Positions 11,676 through 25,691 of a stretch of 64,000 nucleotides of DNA are shown here, one piece after another. Made by a program: the position numbers and the translations under genes. Numbering within the stretch: the stretch's first letter is position 1; each line of letters begins with the position of its first letter. The stretch comes from Epiperipatus broadwayi. Its lineage: Eukaryota; Onychophora; Udeonychophora; Euonychophora; Peripatidae. The notes below the pieces were generated by a model. That model worked only from the letters and a program-made list of their open reading frames with translations. It ran no database searches and had not been told where the DNA came from. Where the stretch lies: assembly GCA_028023455.1 (NCBI GenBank), contig JAQFVV010000023.1, positions 1,072,501 through 1,136,500 on the forward strand, in the 5' to 3' direction.

Positions 11676-12699
11676 AATTAACTGTTTTAATAATTGCATA
11701 GAGAATTTGTTTTAAAATAATAACTGAGCAGCTTTCTCTAATGCTTTTATAGTAAACTTGAGTCGGTAATTAGCAGTCATTAGTGTATTTAAATCTTTAT
11801 TCCCAGATTGTTTTTTGATTTTTATTTTTATCACTGAGACTTGGAATTCAAAGCTGGAAGAAATATAGTTTGCATCTAGAAGCCACCTTTTAGTAAAGAA
11901 CTGGTCTTATTTTATATATTATTTTTAAAGAATTGAGTGATTTATTATTGATAATAAAAATGTAATAATAGTACAAAATAACAGCTGTATTATGAAATTT
12001 GATTACTTTAACAAATATTGCTGCCAATAGTTGAACATTATTTATAATCTATTAAGAGTAATAATAAGTATTTTATCATGTAATAAATTTAATACTTGAG
12101 AGTATTTTTAACAAGAAATTAATAATAATTACCCTTTGTAATCGAACTAATTTTAAACATTTCAAGACTAATAATAGTATTTATTATTTTTTCTATTGTA
12201 AATAATATTGTAAATGATTTCACTAATTTGAATCTATTTAATGTAAATATATATTACTGATTGAATTTTTTTTTTAAGTCAGTAAGTTAATAACATAATA
12301 AAAATACCAAAAATAATCATAATTACTATATTATTATTAACATCTCTTGTTTTTGTTGTTGTTAATGGCAACCATTTACAATATTAAATTTATTCATCAG
12401 TTTTTGATTATTACCCAACTGTTTATAAATTAAATATTAGTTAATTTTAATTAAAATATTTCCTTCATTAATGATAATATTGTTATTACAAATGTAAAAC
12501 TCTATGATTTCTTTTTTTTAAATAAATGTTTATTCAACTATTTTTTAAAACATTTTTTCTTTATTTTTTAAAAATCACGAAATATTTATATAAAATATTT
12601 TTAATATGCTTTTTTTGTTTTATCTAGATATTATATTGAAAGGATACTAAACTCTGTTTATTTCATCAGTTCTGGAATCATATGATGGTTTTAAAAAAA

Positions 12700-12792
12700 T
12701 AAACTCATCATCCATGAGTATATATTACCTTTTTCATAAATGCATAAACTCAACATCCATGAGTGTATATTACTTTTTTCATAAATGGATTT
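12700..12792. repeat. ~51-bp tandem duplication
   Basis: Two units each contain AAACTCA, CATCCATGAGT, ATATTAC and TTTTTCATAAATG in the same order, differing by a few bases. Confidence 0.75.
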
Positions 12793-13309
12793 GTTTTATG
12801 ATGAGAAAACATTGTCTCTAATCTGATTAGTTTACATTTACCCAGGACATGTTGTAGAGTAGAAAACGGAAGCAATTTTTTTTTTTTTTTGTAATTATAT
12901 ATTTATTTATAAAATAGTATTTATAAAATTAGCTAAATAATAAAAAATTAAGCTAGTCATTTTGTCTTGTGTTTTAAAATCTTTGGTTTTTTTTAGTTTT
13001 AATGTGTATGTGTGAATTAAGCTAGTAGCTATTTAGATGTATACATCCAGAGATTTATAGTACAATGTATTTATACAGATTTGTTAGTTAATATGACCTG
13101 CTTAATCGAAAGCAGTGCTAAGCTGTAGTTTATTTGTAATATGTTGATTTTTCCTTTATTTATTGAATTACAAAATAATAAGGAAAGTAAGTAAAATTCA
13201 TTGAGTAAAAAAATTATTATTCTTACATTTACATAAAGTTAAATACAGAAAAATAAATTAAAAGAAATTAAACATTTTATAATAAAATATCTGTAACAAT
13301 AATGTATTA

Positions 13310-13745
13310 TACCATCCACGTTTGCCAACAAATTACTACAGTTAAAAACATGAGATAGCAACATAGCCCCTCTCCTCCGATATTTTTATGACCACCTAGT
13401 CACTTCTTAAAAAGCAATCCAGCCTATAAATCAACATTGTCAGTATCTGCCCCTTAAAATAAGCATATGCTCAACCTTATCATTAACTGTCACCAAACTT
13501 CATCCACTCTGGAGTTTTATTATCCATGACGAGGGCTTTTTTTTCCTCAGGATCTTCACCACAACAGGCCAGGGCCAAAGAAAGTCTCCCAACCTCACAA
13601 GCCAAACACAAAATAAACAAACTTTTATTCCAAACATATGAACTTTATTCACCCTTCCCCTCTCCTTTTTTCCTCAAACCCCCAAAAATTCCACACCGTT
13701 TAAAATCACAATACCCATCAACCCCATATAATATTTTAATCTAAT
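13310..13745. other. C-rich, strand-asymmetric island
   Basis: This stretch is clearly richer in G+C than its surroundings and strongly C-biased on the plus strand (runs such as CCCCTCTCCTCC and CCCTTCCCCTCTCC). A 72-codon plus-strand frame (13526-13744) is Ser/Pro-rich. The minus strand also has short open frames. I recognise no domain. It could be an eroded 3' UTR-like or retroelement fragment. Confidence 0.35.
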
Positions 13746-16700
13746 GTATTTTCTATCTGTTCATTATGACATAAGTTACAAAAACATCATTAATAGAAAA
13801 TGTGTATAACTATTAATGTAAATATCTACACACTGAGATATTTCCATGTAATCTTATCCCCTTTAATTATATTGTAATCATTTATGTTAACAAAATATAC
13901 CCAGTGAACAATCTCTTGTAAACACATTTGAACAATGCTCTAAGTTTTTCTAATTGGTAACATGCTTGTTAAACCTGTCATCCATTGTAAAATTCATGTA
14001 ATCTATTTATTGTGCAATAAAGTATACTGTTGAAACATAAAGTTAAAGGCAATAGATAAATAAAATATTTTTATTAATCGTTAAACGTAAAAATAAAGAC
14101 AATAATAAAATACATTATAAATATTTATATACATAGTTTTTACAAATTTTTTTGTATTAAAAAGTATTTTTAGATATATATCTATTTAAAAACAATATGG
14201 ATGTATTTTTGAAACTTTCACATACTGTATAGGCTATTATTTTTGAATTGCAATTACGCAGACTGGCAAACATTGGTAAAACTTTTGTGTAGACCTAATT
14301 CAAATATATGTGGCAGAGAAACAATCTCCAAATTGCAGAAAACATACAGTAGCATCAATGTATTAAAGCAATGAGTATGATTTATAAAGTTGATTTGCTT
14401 GGATTAATAAATGCTTGATTATTTTCTTTTTAATTAAAATAAGTTAATAAAACTTAAAATAAGATAAATATGAAAATGTTTTTTTTTTTAAAAAAAAGAG
14501 GTAATTATATTTAGAGAAGATGGGGATGATAATACTTATCAAGCTTTTATGTACTATGTACTGCATGCAGGGCCACCCCATGACTAAGAACGCTTTGTGC
14601 AAGGCAACTTTTAGCACTTCCTCCTTCCATTCTATGAAATAAAATTTGTAAATAAAAAGACCCTTTTTTCATTGTCACATTAAAAACTTGAAAATATAGC
14701 TTTAATCATTTAACATGTTCAGTAAATACCTTACATGTTTTATTCATTTATTTCTATAAAATATACATGGAGAATAAAACACATATTAAAATAAAACATA
14801 TTAGCCTTGCCATGTTATCTCGATTAAAAATATTTCTAATGAAATATTTTTAAATAAATCAGTTTACATGTAAAATTAAAATAATAGTAATGAAAACATT
14901 GCACTGTTCCCCTCATTTTTTAAGGCCAGCTTTGATATTTTATAAATAATTATATAATATATAAGTTACTTATCTAATTATTAAAAATATTATGTACATC
15001 TAGAATATGATTCTTTGGAAACTCTATTCTTTATAGCAAGGAGCAAAGAGAGCTTGGCACCTGACTTATCTCCATTATTTTTTCTTAATCAATATTTAGA
15101 TCAACTTTAACCAGCAGATAAGTAATTCATTAAAAGCAGTTGTTTGTTTGAAAACCCATTGAAAATCTCTCATGCATAAACTTATTCATGTTTCCTATTA
15201 ACAAAATTGTATTCCTTCAATAATAATATATTTACACTAACACTACTATTTAATTTTTTATCTATCAAAAACTATAATTTATTATATATTGTACCTACTG
15301 AAATTTGAAATAAATTTCAATATGTTGTGTAATGCCAATTAAAAAAAATGTCATAGTTTGATTTTACCTGGGGAGCATTGGAATATATTACTATGACAAC
15401 ATAAATATTGGAGAAAGAAATGTTTATTATTAATTGTAGTATAAACATTTATGGATTGATTTTATTCATTTTAAAAGTGAATGTGTAAATAATAAAGTTT
15501 ATACTCTTAATAAAATTATTTTTTTTATTATATATATATACTGTATTCACAATAGTAGGTTACAAATAACATGCCTAAATATTTAATGTCTCAAGTATAT
15601 TTGTTATTTTATTTGTATAATATTGTATTGGAAAATGTGTAAAAAGTATATTTCCATTGTAGTATGAAAGAATGTAATCCTAGTTGCCTAGTTTATGTTG
15701 GAGTAAAAAGATGCTATTTGTATTTTAAAATGTAAATATTGCATGTTATGTGTAATAAATTATAAAATATTTATTTTTGTTTGTCATTATTTTATATAAT
15801 AAGATTTTTATTTATGGGATACTAGCTGGAAATTGACCAAAAAGTGAATATAAAGCATTGCTATAGTGTCTCTGACATCAATTAAAAAAGTTTATAAATT
15901 GAATTAAACAGATTAAACTAGATCTCTCTATCTTGGCTTCAATAGAAGTGAACCTAAATTCCTTCATATGATTTTTTATTTATTTGTTTTTAAAAGTATA
16001 TGATTATTAAATGGATAGAATGATGGGATGAAAGCAATAGTATTTGCCAATTAACTGGGCAGGTTTATTGGGAATTTGTAGGAAGTGACTATTGAAAGAA
16101 CAAAAATTAATTCTTAACATTTAAAAACCATCAAAATATTTATTTGTTTTTGAAAAAGAATATTACATACTTTTCAATGATGAAATCTAAATGCTAACAA
16201 CATAAAATGTACACAGAGATTATGTTCACTTGCTGATATAATTTTAGAAGATCTATGAATTATTTCCACACAGGATAGAAATTGATTCAATTCCCATAGT
16301 ATTGTCATGGATGAAAACAGAAAATTTTCACTTGTAATGTTTAATGAATCAAATATTTATTAAAGGAAATGATAGTTGTATTGCATCGTCATAGATATAA
16401 AGTTATGTCTGTATACTTATAATGTTACATAGATCAAATACCTGCTAGATGAAAGAATAATTGGGATATTTGGAACATTTTGGAATTAATAAAATGTGCT
16501 TTAAATCTAATAGCTTTTCATGATATTTTTACTTTTACTGGAATAACAAAACATTGTCAGATTGTGGTTTAAGAAACACATTAGAACTATGGTCCTATTT
16601 TGGAAATGTCATATCTGAAGACAATTGATCAGATCATTTGCTAATATAATAATAATTATAATAATATAAAATTTTATAGGATATAAACAGTAGCATAATT

Positions 16701-19700
16701 TAAATTATGTAGAGATTTATTTTACATGCTTAAAGTATAAGAGAGAGATGTTTTTCTAAATTCAAATGTATATTTCATAATTTAGTAATTGTTTTTAATT
16801 TTAAAATATACTTATTTCCTAATTCATTGGTTATAAATTACTCTCAAGTATTTATTTTTATTTTATTCTCTTAGAACAAAGTCAATGAATAGATAGATTC
16901 ATCTTTAGTATATATTTTTATTTCTACACATTTTGTTATATAAATATACATTATAATCTTAGCATTTGATAGGTGAAGTTAATGTCACTTGAGAACCTAT
17001 TGTATAAAGCATTGTCAAACTATATGTATATATTTTAAATATTTATGGTGTTTGCCATATATATAATTAAAGTTTTATCCATTTGTTAATACATTTTGAA
17101 TTAATTTAAAACAAGTAAACTTGCTTGGTTGTCATTTAATTTTATAATGCAAATTTATTGTTCAATCCTATTTGAATGAGACAATATTCACAAATTTATT
17201 ATATCACATAATTTATAAAATAGTTCAGAATTCAAAACCACAGAATAGGTAAGAGAGTATTATTACATAACATTTTCTTTATATTGAATTTAATGTTTAT
17301 TATCTGACCAGGTGTAGATTTTTATATAGCAATAAATTAATTGATTTGGCATTCTTAAATATTTAACAAGTAATTAAAAGCTTATAATTATTATGTTAGT
17401 AACAAGTAACAGTTATATTAAGATAGAAATTATATATGAGTTGACTTGATGATTGATAAAGGTACATGATGACTGATGAAGCTACAAATATGATAATTAT
17501 TTTGAAAATAAGTAAAGGTAATTGCAAGGAAATGTTCCATATTTTATTTAAGTCATTATTGATTAAAATGAATATTATATTAAATCAGTATACAGCCATA
17601 AAGATCATAATCTTATTCGGTTATAGAGCTGGTAATAGTAATATAGTTTATTCTGTTACAAATTAGAGTGATTTGCTTTAATTATTTAAATTCAGTTTAA
17701 ATATTAAATTTTAATTTTAATATTTGATTATAATAAACACTAACAATCTTTCATATGTTTTAATAATTATAATATAAAGTTTTAGTAACTCAGCTTTATT
17801 AAACTGAAAAATAATTGGATATGTTTTGTCAATAAATAGGAATCTATCATTTATTTTATATATTGATGTGATTGGATATTATAATGTTATCTAATAAGAT
17901 TTTATTTTATAGTATTATAAGTTGGTGAAAGTGGAAAGATATGTTTGATTATTTGATTTTGTATTATTATTGAATATTGACTTAAAGCATTTTGGTATTA
18001 GTGGAATAGCATGGTTAAATTAGCATTATTTTTCATTTTATTTAGTTGGAATTAGAAATCAATTATTGGGTTATATATTTATTTAGATTTCATTGATATT
18101 GTAAATTTGTAGAGCATATTAAAATTATTTCACCCATTTATGAATTATTTTATTTAAATGTAAATAACATTTAGCTTTTAGTAGAAGTTTGTATTATTAT
18201 AAACAGGGTTTTGACTCATAAGGAATGTTAAGATTTAACTGTCTAATTCTTTGTCATTATTTTTATTATAAGTGCATTATATAATAGGCATCGATCATTA
18301 TTTATAAGATAATCAATGATAATTGGTTTTATTGCTTTATATTTATTCTATAGCAAATAATGTTAATATTTTATGGTAGTTTGAAATAATGATTTTGCTT
18401 ATTTTCTATTTGTTCTAAAAGCTATTTGAATTCATGAGATTACATCAAAGATTATTATCATTGTTTTATTGAATTAAGTGTTAGATTGTTAGTCATTGAT
18501 TAATATTCACTTCTGTTTAGTGTATTAATTTCATTCTGTTACAAATGATGCTACAATTCACAGGTAGGTGTTAAAAAATTAGGATTGTTTTTTTCATGGT
18601 TCATATTTTTACTCTGTTTAATGATGATCAATAATTAGACTATGACTAAAGATACAGTATGATCCCTATTTTTATTGAGTTATAAATGGCATAGAACTTC
18701 AGAGTATATTTTTTATTCATTTACAATGATGACCAATGATTGGGCTGTATTTTCTTTCATATGATATTCAAGTTTTCATTTCCCATTGTCATCATTTTAC
18801 TCTATTACAAATGCCACCCAAATCTGTGGGATTATTAAACAATTTTTATATTGTTTATATTTTATTAGGACTACCAAACTAGGTCAATATAAATAATGCA
18901 ACTGGTATAACTCTTACATCCTATTAACACATTCTTGATAAAAATGAAGTTCTTTGATTTCCAAATCCATTCATTATTTTTAAATCAAAATCTCTCTGAC
19001 ACAAAACTTAGTTATGGTTTCTATTAAGAAGGGAATAAACCTCCACTTTATAAATATATAAACAGATTAATTATTACAGTAAAAATACCTTCATGTGTTT
19101 TCATTCAATAATAAAAATTTTCATGAAATTTATTAAAAATTAAATAATTTAGCATGTAATAATATATTTTTAAAAATTATGTTTTTTTACTCATTCTATT
19201 TTTCTTAGACTTTAACTATAATGTGTATTATGGATTAATTAGGAGTTTTTAACTAAATAATGCATCCAAGAAAAAGCTGTTTAGTAAAATGTGTAAAAAG
19301 ATAATACAGAATAATATTAACAAAAAAGAGAAAAAGAATACTCTTTAAAAAATGTTAGCACAACACAGCATCAAACCCTGACTTAACATTTCAGAGGCTG
19401 ACACTCTCCCAGTACTCCCAAATAAACAACAGATTTAAAAATTGTAAAACTTTATTGTTCAAGATAATTTCATCATACACAGTAATTATGAGGCAATATT
19501 TTTATTTTTAAGTAAATTATTAATAATAATACGTTAATTTTTATATAAATTAGGATATTTAAATAAAATCATTTTTATTTACATATAAATTTTATTAATT
19601 ATAGTGACAAAAGAAAATTGGTCTATTCAGTTTTGTATAGTGATAGAGTATATATGAAATATATTTTGAGGCTAGAGCAACTGCCACAATAAGTTTAAAT

Positions 19701-19959
19701 AAAGGAATATTTTTTTATAATTTAAATAATAAATGTTTACACTCAAAATGTGTTTCTAGGAATAAATTGATTCAGAAATCTAAACATGAGATTTATCAAT
19801 TATCATGACAAAATGGTGTCAGTCTGTTTAGTTTAGGATAATGATAAGATTATATATGTAATATATTTCAAGCTTATGCCTAGAAATTTGAAGACCGGGT
19901 AATTGTTACAAATAACCTTAAGTAAAGAAGTATTCCTCTTATATTTAAATAAAAAATAT

Positions 19960-20330
19960 TTACACTTTCAGAATGTATTTAAATTGAAAGGCTGCAAAAC
20001 TTTCACACTTATTATAATACTTATCTGACAGCCAATCAGATGTTATGATGACTGTCTGAATAATGATCAAACCATAAACACAAGACAGAGAATTTTACAA
20101 GAAAAGGGCAGTCCACCCTCTTTACTTGTCTTTCCATATATCTAAGCCAGTCTGAAGTATTTAGATTTGAAAGTGTGAAGCTTTAAATATCTTCACATTT
20201 AACTCACTGAGTCTAAATTACAACATACAGCGTGAAATCACACGATTTATTATGCAGTAGTTTTTAGATGTTATAACTTGCAGTAACATATGTAAATAAT
20301 ATTTATTTTATATAAAGCACAGATAACAAT
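19960..20330. repeat. R3 family, diverged copy
   Basis: Shares ordered blocks with the palindrome at 43.1-43.7 kb: AGCCAATCAGATG, GACAGAGAATTTTA, AAGAAAAGGGC, CTTTACTTGTCTT, AAGCCAGTC, GAAAGTGTGAA, ACATACAGCGTGAAATC and TGTAAATAATATTTAT. Here they form a single copy without the second arm. No coding sequence is seen. It contains a CCAAT-like box followed about 90-100 bp later by a TA-rich box, which could be promoter-derived. Confidence 0.65.
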
Positions 20331-20363
20331 GAAATGATTCAAAAATGTAAACAATTTTATTTA

Positions 20364-20446
20364 TTATAATAATCAATCTAAAACAAACAACTAATTATAT
20401 TTACAATTAGTTGTTTGTTTCAGTTTTATTTAGATTGATTGTTATA
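20364..20446. repeat. Perfect-stem hairpin
   Basis: AAACAAACAACTAATT and its inverted copy AATTAGTTGTTTGTTT flank an 8-base loop near 20397-20404. An outer pair, AATCAATCTAAA and TTTAGATTGATT, extends the stem with a small asymmetry. It lies just downstream of the R3 copy. It could be a tiny foldback element. Confidence 0.75.
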
Positions 20447-21274
20447 TTAAATATACATCAATAACAATATTATGGACAAATAATTATTTTTATATTGGAT
20501 ATTTGACCATTGTATATATAAATTTTATTAATTATCTTGGTGTACCAATAGTGAAGCATCTTTGTGCTTGTACAACCTGCATGCTGCAGCACTTACTGCA
20601 TATCCTATATATATTGTGTTGTAAATTAGAAAAGATATCTATATGGAATCAGTAAGAAAGAGAAGTCCTATCTTTTTTTTTTGTCACCAATCTGAAGTAA
20701 TATTGGGGGGAGGGCTTTATGATAACTTTTTATAGTTATGTAATTATTTAAGAATCATTTAGAAATGTTTGCTGTTTAAATAACTTTTAAGTCAAACTAA
20801 AAGTTCCTTGAAGCAAATTTCAAGAGATTATTTTTTTAAAAAAAAACTATTTCTCATTTATTAAAATATTTTATTTGCCACAATCTGGTAAAACTAATTC
20901 AGAATTTTTTAAATGACAATATTTTCTTAATAAGTAAAATGTTCATTTGTATATAAATATTGAAATGATTATAAGTTAGTCAAAGCAGTTGGAAATTTTT
21001 TTTATTGTATTTTTGAAAGGATGAATTAAGTCAGATGGATGCCTATGGAAGTTAAATCTATAGTGTTTTTAAAATGCTATAAAGAAAAGTAAGACATAAC
21101 TTTAGTTAAAAATTTAAAACATAAAACTACATAAAGGGATGTAATGCTCATCAACATGCATCAGCATGCATGGGAAATTTACAGAGTTTAAGATCAAGAA
21201 ACATTTTGATTTTTCCTTCTCAGTTTCCTGATAATCTAAACATTACTTGGGTTTCCTTGAAAGCAAGATTAACA

Positions 21275-21298
21275 TGTGTGTGTGTGTGTGTGTGTGTG
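21275..21298. repeat. (TG)n microsatellite
   Basis: About eleven TG units in AT-rich DNA. Confidence 0.9.
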
Positions 21299-22677
21299 AA
21301 TTATATTTTTTATATATTTTTTTAAAACCATGACAGAGAAAGATGTGAATTTCATTACCAAAAAGCTATAAAGTTATCAGTCAAGGCATATGTAGCAATT
21401 AAAGATAGAGAATGTTAATAATTATCTGTTTGAAAATCTAACTACCTTTCAATGACAATTATTTATTTAACTAGCTTTCCAAGTTAAAAATGATGCATGA
21501 ATTGGAAAAAGAACTCTGAAATATTAAAAAAAGTACTGTTGGGTTTTATGAAGTTCAAAGAAAAGATGAATAAATGATTTTGAATGTGAACATGTATTTT
21601 AATATAATGATACAAAGATTAGAAATACAAGTGTAGTTGGATGGAATAACATTATTTTGAAAGCTGTTGATATATCAATTTAGACTGACAAGATTAATTA
21701 CTCAACATAATGCAAAATAACAAATGAAGATTATTCCAGTTTATGCTCTATCAAGTTCTGATTCTAATGAAAATGTTAGAGGATTTTTAATGCTAGAATT
21801 GAAAAACAATTGAAAGATGAAAGTACTATGGATAAATTTGGATATACAACCAGAAATAAAAGATAAATAGTGAATTTGTGGATAAAAAAAACTGTATACT
21901 ATGAATACTTTTTAAAAAAAATTTTTTGAAGTGCAAGTGAACATTAAAGCATCAAAATGAAATTACAATAGAATCAGATTGATTTGATTGGCAGAAAATG
22001 TAATATGTTTAATATATTCAATTTAAAAAGTGTTCAATTAGTGAAATATAATATAAATGACAATTGATATTCCTAACTTTCAGAAACATTCCTATGAATT
22101 TAAATTAAAACTGAAAATCATTTCAAAATATTAACCGACTTCAATGATAACTCAGACATGAATAAATTCAATAAGAAGATAATCAATACTCTGCTAAAAT
22201 TATTAATATATTTTTTGGAATAAAATGGAATTATTCTGCATAAGGGATGAGAAAATTGCATTCCAAAAAATGTATATAGCTACCTGGTCCAGAATGCAAC
22301 AACGTTTGAGCTTATAACATGACACATTATAACTAATGATGAACATAAGAAAATTAAAGTCTTAGTTTTATAAATGAGAAAATATTGATTATATATATTA
22401 ATTATAAAAAAGAATGGATGTAAATCCTGAATATGTAAATCACATATATATATATTTAAATATTTATAAATACAATAATTAGATAATTAAAAATTTTATC
22501 CACTTAGGAGCGCTTTTGATTATCCTAGTAATATTTATCAACTAAAACTTTCAAAGGCTAACCTCCCACAATTCCATGATCTTAACATTTGCTGCCTGCC
22601 TGTTAATTAAATCATGTTTGTATTTGTATATTAGTATAGCTTCCTTTATTTTCCTTTTATTGTTATTTTTTTCAATT

Positions 22678-22990
22678 TGCAATAGGTGTGGTAGTGAATA
22701 TATAGGTGAATCGAGATGTACATTGGAGAAAAAGAACTAAAGGGCACTTGCTGTTATTAAAATGGGTTCAGAAATTGAAACAAAATTGTAAAGTAGATAA
22801 TAATATTTCAGCATCTGTTTTTTTACGACCAGTCATGTATTTAAGGTTTTGACTTTAATTTTAATAATGTAAAAATATTGCAATTGAAAAAAAAAATAGC
22901 AATAAAAGGAAAATAAAGGAAGCTATGCTAATATACAAATACAAACAAGACTTAATTAACAGGCAGGTAGCAAACATTAAGATCATGGAA
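22678..22990 (+). pseudogene. PLE GIY-YIG endonuclease remnant
   Basis: CNRCGSEYIGESRCTLE (from about 22678) matches the C..C...YIGET..L core of the PLE endonuclease; a stop follows 21 codons in. After frame breaks, KRKIKEAMLIYKYKQDLINR (about 22908-22967) matches the RKIKEA..I.....LNR tail seen in PLE copy 1. The upstream RT is missing. The same tail can be read on the minus strand of the left arm (about 22570-22665), confirming the inversion. Confidence 0.75.
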
Positions 22991-23020
22991 TGTGGGAAGG
23001 TTAGCCTTTCAAAGTGTTAG

Positions 23021-23048
23021 TTGACAAAGATTACTAGGATAATTGAAA
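23021..23048 (+). ncRNA. Decayed PLE hammerhead-like core (right arm)
   Basis: TTGACAA, AGATTACTAGGATAATT, GAAA aligns position by position with the PLE copy 1 core (CTGATGA, AGACTACTAGGAACAGTC, GAAA). C3 and G8 are mutated. The left arm holds the same decayed core on the minus strand at about 22513-22542. Shown as homology, not as an active ribozyme. Confidence 0.45.
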
Positions 23049-23108
23049 GCACTCCTAAGTGGATAAAATTTTTAATTATCTAATTACTGTATTTATAAAT
23101 ATTTAATT

Positions 23109-25529
23109 ATATAATTATGTATACTGCTTTGAAAAAATACAGACATCGAATAATATTATTATTTCATATATATAATAATTGTTATCTATATTTTTTATTA
23201 TATTTTTTTTTACTATTTATCTGTATGTGGTAAATAAATTATCAATGTAATGAAATCCTTTTGAAAATAAAAATTAGTTACATAGTCAGCTAGTACAAAA
23301 AAAGCACTCATAGAAAAGAAAAATATAATATTTAGATAAATAAAATAAAAAATTAAGAAATGCTTTTATTCATATAAATGCATGAAAAAGTTTTTTAAAG
23401 ATTACTAAAAAAAAATGAATTTTCTTCAGCTTTCACAATATTCTTGATATTATATGATCAAAATAACATTATACAGAATTCATATTCAAAATAATCTAAG
23501 AATACTTTTAAACACGGGTAACATATGCTTTTATTTTAATTGCATAATTCAAAAATATTGTGAAAGCTGACGAAAATTTATTTTTTGCTTTTAATGCTGT
23601 TGTTTTTTTTTTTTTTGTGCATATATGTGAATAAAATCATTTTAATTTTTTTTTCATATTTTTTACTTTTATATGGTTCCAGGAAATAAGATTAAATATA
23701 ATTTAATACTGCTAAATATCAATATCATAATGAGTAATGAATACCTTATAAAATTTTAAAAATTTCCTTTTCACTTTTGTTATTGGAAATGCATATATAT
23801 GCAAAGTTTCAGGTAGATTGGAAATTGAAAAGTCTGTGAAAATTGAATTATAAGATTTGTCAGAAAGACAGATGAACAAAAAGGAAGCAGAAAAAATTGG
23901 TTAAAAGTATATAAAAAGAATTTTGGAACATTTTAAATAAAAAGAATATCTCATCTCTCTTTCTCTTTAATCAAAAACTATTCAATTCTTTAATTAAAAA
24001 ATATCAATCATTCTTAAATCTTTTTAATAGTTAATAAAGTATAGCATGAATATATTAATAAAAAATGTTTGCAAAAAAAAAAAAAGATAGAATAAATTAA
24101 CTTCAAATAAAAATATAATGCAGCAACAAAAACAATAATAATTTTGTTTTTTTTAAAAAAAAAAAAAAACAGAAATTGAAATCAAATTAGTTGATTCCCC
24201 AGTTATTTTTATTCTTGTTCTGCAAATTTTATACAGTATTTAACAGTACACTGAATGTGAGGTGCAACCATTTTATTTTATTTTTTTTGGAAAAAAATTT
24301 ATTAAATACTCTTATAGAAGTTAAAAATATACTATTGTTTATTTGTTTGGTAAATTTTAAAATAGATTTAATATATTCATATCTAATAGAATTCATTCAA
24401 ATTTTGTACTTGTGATGTAAATCACTGACAATGCAATATGTGAATGAAATATTTTAGGTAGGTTCTTTAGTTTTTATTATTATAGATGGGTTGATATATT
24501 AAATTTCAAATTCTTTGATATAACTTCAATAAGCTTTCAATAATGCATGTGAGTCAGTGGTATTTTTTTTTTTTAAAAAAAGTTGTTACTAAAAAGTTGC
24601 TTAGTAATTTTTATTGTTTTCCTGAGAAAATGCATTAAATATTACTTTAGTTTATGCTGTTATTATATTCCAGTATTTCCTAATTTTTTTTCTTTCTGTG
24701 GATCACTTAGATTCCAAAAAAAAAATTCCATGGATAGGTAACATAAAATAATTCTAATTTTAAATAAATTATCTTAATTTTTTTTTGTATGATATTATGT
24801 ATATATATATTACTGGCTCCATTGTTGCTTTTTTTAATCACTAGTTATTGGTATGATAGTTTTAATACAAAATACAATAAAATTACAAAAAAAAAAATCA
24901 GAGTAATGAGCACTAGAAATATTGATTATCCATAAAAAGTACATTTATTAAATCACAAAGTATTTGATTATTTTAAAGATAACGTTAACTAAGAACAATT
25001 AAGAAATATTTCATAAAAAGCAAAAATAAATCATTGATTGATTCAAATTACATGTTGTATAATAATTATTGTAATATAATCACATAATAATTATTACAAT
25101 AAATATTGAACAATAAAAAATCATAATTAAAAGTCAAAAAACTATCATCAATATGATAATAATAAAAGAAAATGATTTGCAATTTAAAATTTTAATGCAA
25201 TTGTTATCATTGCTCACTTTCAATTGGTAATTCAAGATGTGGCATTAAATTGGTTAAGGTGAGGCAAAGAGATGAAGCTATGGAAAGGCAATTTTTGGGT
25301 TTGTTTTTTATAGTGCACATTGCTAAAAATCATCTTTTACAGAAATATGTCATTGCATGAAGAGGATGAAAATTTTTCTTGATTTTTCATGCAGATGTGG
25401 ATACTCATTTTTCAATTTGATCCAAAATTTATTTAAATTTATTGTGGGAAGGTTAGATTTTAATGTCAAATCTGAACTCATTTCTAAGAGACATTCATAC
25501 TCTTGATTATTTAAATTTGCGTTGTTATT
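23109..25529. other. AT-rich DNA, no gene recognised
   Basis: Contains a small inverted pair, CAGCTTTCACAATATT near 23427 and its complement near 23553, about 110 bp apart, which may be a decayed foldback. Many poly-A/T runs. The frames at 24191-24415 and 25350-25562 show no recognisable domain. Confidence 0.45.
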
Positions 25530-25632
25530 AAAACAGGCAAAACTCTCAATACATATTGCCACTCAGTACAAACCAGAGTAATCAATGGATTCCAGAAGGT
25601 TTGTGCATAAAATCCCCATCTAGTGCTTACCC

Positions 25633-25691
25633 ATCCAATATCTCCAGACTAGTTTCTGGCTTCTGGCCTTCATCAATGAGGAGCTTTGGAT
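25633..25691 (-). ncRNA. R1 hammerhead motif, C3 mutated
   Basis: Minus strand: ATCCAA, AGC, TCCTCA, then TTGATGA (consensus CTGATGA), stem II GGC/GCC, GAAA, CTAGTC, TGGAGA, TA, TTGGAT. Outer stem I pairs perfectly (ATCCAA with TTGGAT). The inner stem has one mismatch. The C3 to U change predicts loss of activity. Confidence 0.6.

Larger units (their letters stand above)
11676..19959. other. Long AT-rich stretch without recognised genes
   Basis: About 8 kb of AT-rich DNA. I see only poly-A/T runs, a 51-bp tandem duplication near 12700 and a C-rich island at 13310-13745 (listed separately). Open frames such as 17466-17666 have AT-driven composition and no recognisable motif. Confidence 0.5.
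22455..23108 (+). mobile_element. PLE copy 2: 3' end with inverted copy of itself
   Basis: Inverted arms of about 228 bp, 22455-22681 and 22880-23108, flank a unique centre of about 200 bp. The right arm encodes the tail of a GIY-YIG protein and then a decayed hammerhead-like core. The left arm is the same sequence inverted. The centre carries the GIY-YIG motif itself. The layout is therefore [inverted 3' end][truncated body][3' end], as in PLE copy 1. Confidence 0.75.

Noticed and set aside
12655-12675. Minus-strand CTGATGA
   Set aside because: No GAAA block after a hairpin; AT-rich chance match.
17462-17500. Hammerhead core (CTGATGA at about 17468)
   Set aside because: No hairpin followed by GAAA at the right place, and no stem I partner.
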